Source: an uncultured Clostridia bacterium
GTDB taxonomy: Bacteria > Bacillota > Clostridia > Christensenellales > Borkfalkiaceae
Direction of reading: 5' to 3'
DNA length: 9,868 bases
NCBI GenBank assembly: GCA_947177495.1
Contig: CAMWUS010000038.1
Location: 1-9,868, forward strand
Part shown: piece by piece, positions 4,852 through 9,868 of the stretch
Layout of the letters: the number at the start of each line of letters is the position of its first letter
Numbering within the stretch: the first letter of the stretch is position 1
Made by a program: the position numbers and the translations under genes
Notes under the pieces: generated by a model
What the model was told of the DNA's origin: nothing
The model's input: only the letters and a program-made list of their open reading frames with translations
Database searches by the model: none

Positions 4852-5784
4852 TTATGCGTTATTTGTAACCGTCTTTCCGTGTGGTTTTATTGCCGGAAAA
4901 AGCGATTCGCTTTTGCGGTCCTTGCCCATAAAGAAGAGGGCGAGGGTACCGGGACCGACGTGGATTCCCGAGCAGAGGTCGTAATATTCGATAATAACGT
5001 CTCTTGCGCCGTGCTCCTTTAAAATGTGGGCAAGTTCCAAAGCGTCTTCCTCGCAGTCCGCATGCGTAATGGCAATCGTTTGCGTTTCGGGACGAACGAC
5101 GTATTTGTCGAACGCTTCCACTAAAGAGGAAATTGCTTTCTTTCTGCCGCGCACCTTACCGAACGCGCTGAGCTTTGCGGGCGTACCGCCGTCTGCACGA
5201 ATCAAAGGCTTGATATTGAGAAGGGTACCCGCGATTGCGAGCGTACGGGAAATTCTGCCGCCTTTTCTCAAATACTTCAAATCGTCAACCGTAAGGTAGC
5301 TGTTCATTTTATAGGCATTGCGGGTCACCCATTCTGCACAGGTCTCCGCACTTTCACCCATTGCGCGCAAATCCGCTACTTTGAGGGCGAGGAGCCCTTC
5401 GCCCATAGAGGCGTTGGAGCTGTCGAGCACGTATACCTTTTGCTTGGGAAAACGTTCCGCTAACGTCTTTTTTGCATTGATCGCCTGATTGTAAGTGCCG
5501 CTGATGCCCGAAGCAATGGTAATCAGGAGAGCGTCTTTCCCTGCCTCCAAGGTAGGGGTAAGCGCTTCTACAAAGCGTTCTTCTACAATCAACGAAGTTT
5601 TAACGTCGGCGCCTTCACGCATCTTTTGATAAAATTCTTTTGCGCGTTCGGAAAAGCCCGCTTCCTGTGTGCAGGCGAATTCCTCGTCGTTTATCGTGCA
5701 CAGATAGGGGATTACGTGAATATCGCCCCGCAAATTGTCGGGAATGTTTGCGGACGAATCTACGAAAATGTCGAAATCTGCCAT
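4852..5784 (-). CDS. DegV family fatty-acid-binding protein
   Basis: The 310-residue product has the motifs of the DegV family in order: DSSANIP (9-15), TSLI (63-66), ITIASGISGTYN (88-99), LDSSNASMGEGLL (about 119-131), DDLKYLRKGGRIS, LLNIKPLI, GKVRGRKKA and GPGTLALFF near the C-terminus. Family members bind a fatty acid between two alpha/beta domains, and some deliver it to fatty acid kinase (FakB type). Which lipid is bound cannot be read here, and no FakA gene is in the window. The start is fixed by a perfect AGGAGG (5790-5795) 5 nt before the ATG. A possible extended -10 (TGG then TAAACT) lies about 50 bp further up, and paired palindromes lie beyond it. Confidence 0.92.
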   Translation of the reverse strand: MADFDIFVDSSANIPDNLRGDIHVIPYLCTINDEEFACTQEAGFSERAKEFYQKMREGADVKTSLIVEERFVEALTPTLEAGKDALLITIASGISGTYNQAINAKKTLAERFPKQKVYVLDSSNASMGEGLLALKVADLRAMGESAETCAEWVTRNAYKMNSYLTVDDLKYLRKGGRISRTLAIAGTLLNIKPLIRADGGTPAKLSAFGKVRGRKKAISSLVEAFDKYVVRPETQTIAITHADCEEDALELAHILKEHGARDVIIEYYDLCSGIHVGPGTLALFFMGKDRKSESLFPAIKPHGKTVTNNA

Positions 5785-5795
5785 AGTTGCCTCCT

Positions 5796-5813
5796 AAGCG
5801 GAGTTCTCCGCTT
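5796..5813. promoter_or_regulatory. Hairpin abutting the degV Shine-Dalgarno
   Basis: AAGCGGAG and its complement CTCCGCTT are separated by TT (a 7-bp stem with a 4-nt loop is more realistic). On the minus strand it ends immediately before AGGAGG, so it could tune degV translation or protect the 5' end. On the plus strand it is followed by T's (5812-5817), as a terminator would be, but no plus-strand gene ends here. Confidence 0.5.
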
Positions 5814-5877
5814 TTTTCTTGCATAATTAGTTTACCACGCTTTCCCCGAAATTACACCCTATTATCCATATTTTTAC

Positions 5878-5932
5878 TCTACTGTTCGTAGATTGAGTTC
5901 TACCTCAAAAAATCAACTCTACCGTGAGTAGA
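5878..5932. promoter_or_regulatory. Paired palindromes TCTAC-N5-GTAGA, likely operator
   Basis: Two copies of a 15-bp palindrome lie at 5878-5892 and 5918-5932, exactly 40 bp apart. Conservation extends to ACTCTAC, GT in the spacer, and GTAGA. Between them GTAGA (5888-5892) can also pair with TCTAC at 5899-5903, which gives a third, differently spaced half-site. The array lies between the divergent degV and GH51 genes, about 100 bp upstream of the GH51 promoter. A dimeric regulator binding both sites on similar faces of the helix is the simplest reading. Confidence 0.55.
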
Positions 5933-6033
5933 ATTCACCTATTTCGAGAAACAAACCGATAAAGTGCCCGCAAACAGAGTCGTTTATTCTTCACGAAAAA
6001 ATGAACTACTCCAAAGTTTTTTAAAAATAACTA

Positions 6034-6062
6034 TTGCCAAAACAGGCACAGTGTGTTATAAT
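6034..6062 (+). promoter_or_regulatory. Sigma-A promoter of the GH51 operon
   Basis: TTGCCA (6034-6039) and a perfect TATAAT (6057-6062) are separated by 17 bp, with a TGT extended -10 directly before TATAAT. The -35 overlaps a short inverted repeat, TTGCC-N6-GGCA, which could be an operator. The predicted start near 6069 leaves a leader of about 28 nt that ends in GGGGGGA before the ATG. Confidence 0.88.
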
Positions 6063-6096
6063 GGTTATAAATAAAATCATATAATCGGGGGGATTT

Positions 6097-8496
6097 ATGA
6101 AAAAGAAAATTTGGGCGACATGCCTTGCAAGCGTTTTGTGCGCTTCCGCCGTGTTGGGGCTTGCGGCTTGCGGAGAGAAGGAAGATAAGCCCGACGACAC
6201 GGGCACGAAACCGCCCGAAATTGTGGAAACGCCGGACAAAGACGCACCCGCGCATGCAAGTGCGGACGCGACGCTTATGCTTTCCGGCTCCATTGACAAG
6301 ACGACGGCGAGCAAGCAGATTTCCGCAGATTTGTTCGGGCTGTTCCTCGAAGACATCAACTATGCTTCGCAGGCACTCGACGACAATATGATTGCAAACG
6401 GCTCCTTCGAAAACAAAGAGTGGGAGGGCAAGAGCGTGCGTTGGCGCGCATCGAACGGGACTTCGCTCACCGTTTCCACGGAAGACGGCTTATTTAAGGG
6501 TAAATCCGAATTCGGCGATACCAATCCCGACTATGCCGAGCTTACGCTTCCCGCAAACGGCTACGTGGAAAACTTGGGTTTTGCCGCCGCGCCCGTTGCG
6601 GTGAAAGCGGGCGTGGATTACGTATTCTCCGCATTCATTAAAACGGGGAGCTATGCGGGTACGCTCACGGTGGACGTAACGGACGGAACGAAAGTTTATG
6701 CAACCACGGAGCTTTCGCTCACGGCTGAAAACGCATGGGTGAAGTACCAATCTACTTTCAAAGCGACGGAAACGGCTTCGAAAAATCTTTTCGTTCGTCT
6801 CACGTTCGGGAGCGCGGGCAAAGTGCTCCTCGATTGCGTGAAATTGGAGACCACCGATGCGACGCTTGGCTTTAAAAATTATCTTTACGACGCGATCAAG
6901 AATTTGTCGCCCGCGTTCTTCCGCTTCCCCGGCGGGTGCATTATCGAGGGTGTAGACGATCAGAGCGCGTACGATTGGAAGAATTCCATCGGCGCGGTAA
7001 AGGGGGAGACGTCGGATACCGTTCCCGCGTTTACCTACAAGCTCAATAATAACGGCGCAATTTCCGAGGTGACGTCCTACGGCGAGCAGGCGACGCGCAC
7101 CTACAATACCGATATTTGGTACCGCAACGCTTTGTCGGGCGGCTCCTATTATCAAATGGAATACGGCATCGGCTTCTACGAATATTTCCTGCTGTGCGAA
7201 TCGCTCGGCGCAAAGGCGATTCCCGTTGTCAACTGCGGCATGAACTGCCAAACGCAAAGTGGAAAAATTAGCGGTACGGCGCTCAAAGGACGACACGGAA
7301 AAGGTGTAGAAGACTTCATTCAAGACGCAAAAGATTTGATTGCTTTTGCAAAGGGAAGCGTAACGTCTTCCGATGCAAACGAGAAATATTGGGCGCAGGT
7401 GCGCACGAATATGGGGCACCCCGAGCCCTTCGACATGGACTATATCGGCATCGGTAACGAGCAGTGGGGCGATTATTATTCGCGCTACTATGAAAAATTC
7501 TTAGACGCTTTCATGTTCGAAACCAACCCGCTCTATCAAAGCGTCACGCCCATTGTGGGCAACTGCACCATGTTCGACCACTGCGAATTGCCTGCTACGG
7601 ATACGACTACGGGCAGAAAAGGGGTTGCGCAGGCTGCCGCCCAAAGCTACTTAATAAAAGACAAAATCGGTAGCATTTCCGAGTACGGTGTACACGACCA
7701 ACATTATTATATGAACTACACCGATTTCTTGGCAAACGCTCACCTCTACGACAACTACATGCGCCCCGACAAAAATCCCAACGATTATTACGAGGTGTTC
7801 GTGGGTGAGTATTCCGCAAACTCCGTGGCGGTGCGCTCGCCTCAGGCAAACGACAAGTATCTATTCCCGTATAAAGAAAACAGTTGGATCACGGCGCTTT
7901 CCGAAGCGGCGATGATGACGGGCTTCGAGCGCAACGGCGATATCGTAAAACTTGCCGCTTACGCTCCCATGTTCGGGAACCTTCTCAATCCCGGCGACGC
8001 CAAGGCGAAAATGCATTGGTCGGTCGACATGATGTTCTTCAACAACACCGACGTGGTACTTACGCCCAACTATTACGTGCAGCAGCTGTTCATGCAGAAC
8101 TCGGGCGACCACAAGGTAGACGCGATCATGACCTTTGCTTCGGGCAATCCGTTCAAAACGACTTATAAAGCGACGGGCGGAGCCGACCGTGAGCTTGACG
8201 ACGTTTACTTCGTTGTGAGCGCGGATGAGGAAACGGGGGATATTATCGTAAAAGTCGTCAACGCGGGCGAGAACGATATTAAATTGAACATCGATATTTC
8301 GATGACGGGCGTTACGCTCGGCGGCACGGCAAAACAGACGGTGTTGCAGGCGATGACCAAAGACGACGTAAGCACTTTGGAACAGAGCGCGCTTGAGCCC
8401 TATTCCAACATCTTAGGCGGATTTACGGACGGCAACAAAATCGGCATTACGCTCGGACAGTACAGCGTTACTGCGCTGCGCATTCGTACCAAATAA
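6097..8496 (+). CDS. GH51 alpha-L-arabinofuranosidase lipoprotein with carbohydrate-binding insert
   Basis: The 799-residue product starts with a lipoprotein signal: positively charged MKKK, a hydrophobic stretch and lipobox LAAC with Cys25, then a Pro/Asp/Glu-rich linker (26-48), so it is probably anchored outside the membrane. The GH51 barrel opens with LFGLFLEDINYAS (about 79-91). A beta-rich region at roughly 105-257 resembles a CBM4-type carbohydrate-binding module inserted after the first barrel strand. The barrel resumes with FFRFPGGCIIEG (274-285) and YDWKNSIG. Glu455 in IGIGNEQWG is the expected acid/base and Glu571 in VGEYS the nucleophile; about 670-799 form the C-terminal beta sandwich. 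The family removes terminal alpha-L-arabinofuranose from arabinan or arabinoxylan. GGGGGGA 3 nt before the ATG sets the start. A paralogue follows 18 bp later. Confidence 0.9.
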   Translation: MKKKIWATCLASVLCASAVLGLAACGEKEDKPDDTGTKPPEIVETPDKDAPAHASADATLMLSGSIDKTTASKQISADLFGLFLEDINYASQALDDNMIANGSFENKEWEGKSVRWRASNGTSLTVSTEDGLFKGKSEFGDTNPDYAELTLPANGYVENLGFAAAPVAVKAGVDYVFSAFIKTGSYAGTLTVDVTDGTKVYATTELSLTAENAWVKYQSTFKATETASKNLFVRLTFGSAGKVLLDCVKLETTDATLGFKNYLYDAIKNLSPAFFRFPGGCIIEGVDDQSAYDWKNSIGAVKGETSDTVPAFTYKLNNNGAISEVTSYGEQATRTYNTDIWYRNALSGGSYYQMEYGIGFYEYFLLCESLGAKAIPVVNCGMNCQTQSGKISGTALKGRHGKGVEDFIQDAKDLIAFAKGSVTSSDANEKYWAQVRTNMGHPEPFDMDYIGIGNEQWGDYYSRYYEKFLDAFMFETNPLYQSVTPIVGNCTMFDHCELPATDTTTGRKGVAQAAAQSYLIKDKIGSISEYGVHDQHYYMNYTDFLANAHLYDNYMRPDKNPNDYYEVFVGEYSANSVAVRSPQANDKYLFPYKENSWITALSEAAMMTGFERNGDIVKLAAYAPMFGNLLNPGDAKAKMHWSVDMMFFNNTDVVLTPNYYVQQLFMQNSGDHKVDAIMTFASGNPFKTTYKATGGADRELDDVYFVVSADEETGDIIVKVVNAGENDIKLNIDISMTGVTLGGTAKQTVLQAMTKDDVSTLEQSALEPYSNILGGFTDGNKIGITLGQYSVTALRIRTK

Positions 8497-8514
8497 TTTT
8501 CGGCGGTGGAAAAG

Positions 8515-9868
8515 ATGAAAAAGATTTATTCCGTTTTGCTTGCGGGAGCAATTTCCGCGAGCGCGCTCTGCGGCGCGGCGGCATGCGGCAACAACGAGGA
8601 AGAAGGAAATACCCCCGTGGTAGATGAACCCGTTATATTCGACGTCAGCGCGCCCTCTTATTCCGACGCGTCCGCAACGCTCAGCGTAAGCGGCGCGGTA
8701 AACCGTACGAACGCGGAACGGCGTATTTCCAAGAGCCTGTTCGGCGCGTTTTTGGAGGACATAAACTACGCCTCCTACGCCATGGACGACAACATGGTGT
8801 GCAACGGCTCTTTCGAAAATCAACGCGGCGACAAGAAATACGCGTGGAGTGCGGGCAAAGGCGTTGCATTCTCGGTGGAAAATACCGAGGGCGTTCTCGG
8901 CAGTCTTTACGAAAAGTACAACGGGGAGAAGGTAAATCCCAACTACGCGAAACTCGTGCTTACCGCAGCGGGAGGAACGCTCAAAAACGTGGGCTTCCCC
9001 GCCGTACCTTTTGCGGTATCCAAGGGCGTAAACTACGCGTTTTCCGCCTTTATCAAGACGGGGAGTTACAACGGCAACGTTACGGTACGCATTAAAAGCG
9101 ACAGTGCGGTTTATTTCGAAAAAACGATTGCGCTTACCGCAAGCAACGAATGGGTGAAGTATACTTCGTCCGCACCCGCTTCCGCGACGGGAACGGAGGG
9201 GCTGTATTTCGAGCTTGAATTCGATTCCAAAGGTACTGTGCTTCTCGACGGCGTTGCGTTTGAAACGAGCGATTCCACCGTGGGTATTAAAAATTATATT
9301 TACGATGCAATCAAAGATTTGTCGCCCAAGTTCATTCGTTTCCCGGGCGGTTGCGTTATCGAGGGAACGAGCGACAGCGAAGCGTACGATTGGAAGAATT
9401 CCATCGGCGCCGTGGCGAAAACGGGCGGCGACGTCGTACCCGCGTTCAGCTATAAAGAGAGCGTGGACGGGGAAGTATCGGAAGTCACCACCTATGGCGA
9501 GCCTGTAACGCGTTCTGCAAATACCGATATTTGGCGCAACGGCTATTACGAAATGGAATACGCCATCGGATTTTACGAGTATTTCCTGCTTTGCGAGAGC
9601 GTGGGAGCGAGTGCCGTTCCCGTGCTCAATTGCGGGCTGAGCTGTCAGGGCGGGCTTGCTTCGGGCGAGCGCAGACCGAAGCCGCTTTCGGGCAGATTCG
9701 GAAACGGAGTAGCCGATTTCATTCAGGACGCGAAAGATTTGATCGAGTTCGCCAAGGGCGGAACGGACACCAAATGGGGGAAGATCCGCTCCGACATGGG
9801 ACACCCCGAGCCGTTCGAAATGGACTATCTCGGTATCGGAAACGAACAATCGGGCATCTATTATACGG
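8515..9868 (+). CDS. Second GH51 arabinofuranosidase-like lipoprotein (3' end outside window)
   Basis: The frame is open for 451 codons to the right edge, with no stop reached. Residues 1-24 form a signal peptide with lipobox AAAC (Cys24), a less typical box than the LAAC of the upstream gene. The sequence follows the first GH51 protein along its whole visible length: LFGAFLEDINYAS, SAFIKTGSY in the carbohydrate-binding insert, FIRFPGGCVIEG, YDWKNSIGAV, GFYEYFLLCES and MGHPEPFEMDY. The acid/base Glu444 is present in GIGNEQSG, where the first protein has GNEQWG. The nucleophile lies beyond the window. Eighteen bp after the first gene's stop, with GGTGG 5 nt before the ATG and no terminator or promoter between, it is almost certainly cotranscribed. 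The pair looks like a tandem duplication that has since diverged. Confidence 0.88.
   Translation, partial: MKKIYSVLLAGAISASALCGAAACGNNEEEGNTPVVDEPVIFDVSAPSYSDASATLSVSGAVNRTNAERRISKSLFGAFLEDINYASYAMDDNMVCNGSFENQRGDKKYAWSAGKGVAFSVENTEGVLGSLYEKYNGEKVNPNYAKLVLTAAGGTLKNVGFPAVPFAVSKGVNYAFSAFIKTGSYNGNVTVRIKSDSAVYFEKTIALTASNEWVKYTSSAPASATGTEGLYFELEFDSKGTVLLDGVAFETSDSTVGIKNYIYDAIKDLSPKFIRFPGGCVIEGTSDSEAYDWKNSIGAVAKTGGDVVPAFSYKESVDGEVSEVTTYGEPVTRSANTDIWRNGYYEMEYAIGFYEYFLLCESVGASAVPVLNCGLSCQGGLASGERRPKPLSGRFGNGVADFIQDAKDLIEFAKGGTDTKWGKIRSDMGHPEPFEMDYLGIGNEQSGIYYT

Noticed and set aside
6490..9849. Long minus-strand open frames opposite the two GH51 genes (309 and 478 codons)
   Set aside because: They lie opposite strongly supported GH51 genes, resemble each other only because the sense genes are paralogous, have Arg-rich atypical content and lack SDs.

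Overview
The window looks like a chromosomal stretch of an endospore-forming Firmicute, most likely an uncultured gut Clostridia lineage. The grounds are a spoIIAA-spoIIAB-sigF operon, clostridial-type tRNAs with encoded CCA, strong AGGAG-type ribosome binding sites and two secreted GH51 arabinofuranosidase lipoproteins. I cannot fix the genus.

Layout. (1) Positions 1-2220 are AT-rich and look accessory: the start of an alpha/beta hydrolase (minus, cut by the left edge), a TspO/MBR membrane protein (plus) and an unrecognised four-helix membrane protein (minus). (2) Repeats fill 948-1200 and 2221-2614. Two copies of a 162-bp unit (about 94% identical) and one degenerate copy contain pieces of the 3' end of tRNA-Tyr, interrupted inside the T-loop by GC-rich palindromic inserts. 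(3) Positions 2615-3122 hold a minus-strand tRNA operon, in transcription order Met(CAT), Asp(GTC), Phe(GAA), Thr(TGT), Tyr(GTA), with a clear promoter at 3156-3184. (4) Positions 3319-4789 hold the spoIIA operon, ending at an intrinsic terminator. (5) A convergent degV gene occupies 4852-5784. (6) A regulatory gap at 5785-6096 has paired palindromes and a strong sigma-A promoter. (7) From 6097 to the right edge lie two tandem, paralogous GH51 lipoproteins, the second cut by the edge.

How the parts relate. The tRNA cluster and spoIIA operon look like core chromosome. The AT-rich, repeat-studded part lies downstream of the 3' end of tRNA-Tyr, which is where tRNA-targeting integrative elements sit, so 2615 may be the edge of an accessory island. 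No integrase is visible. SpoIIAA, SpoIIAB and sigma-F form the partner-switching module of the forespore. The GH51 pair suggests extracellular removal of arabinose from plant polysaccharide.

The most unusual signal is the T-loop-interrupted tRNA-Tyr repeat family. The paired TCTAC-N5-GTAGA palindromes exactly 40 bp apart come second.
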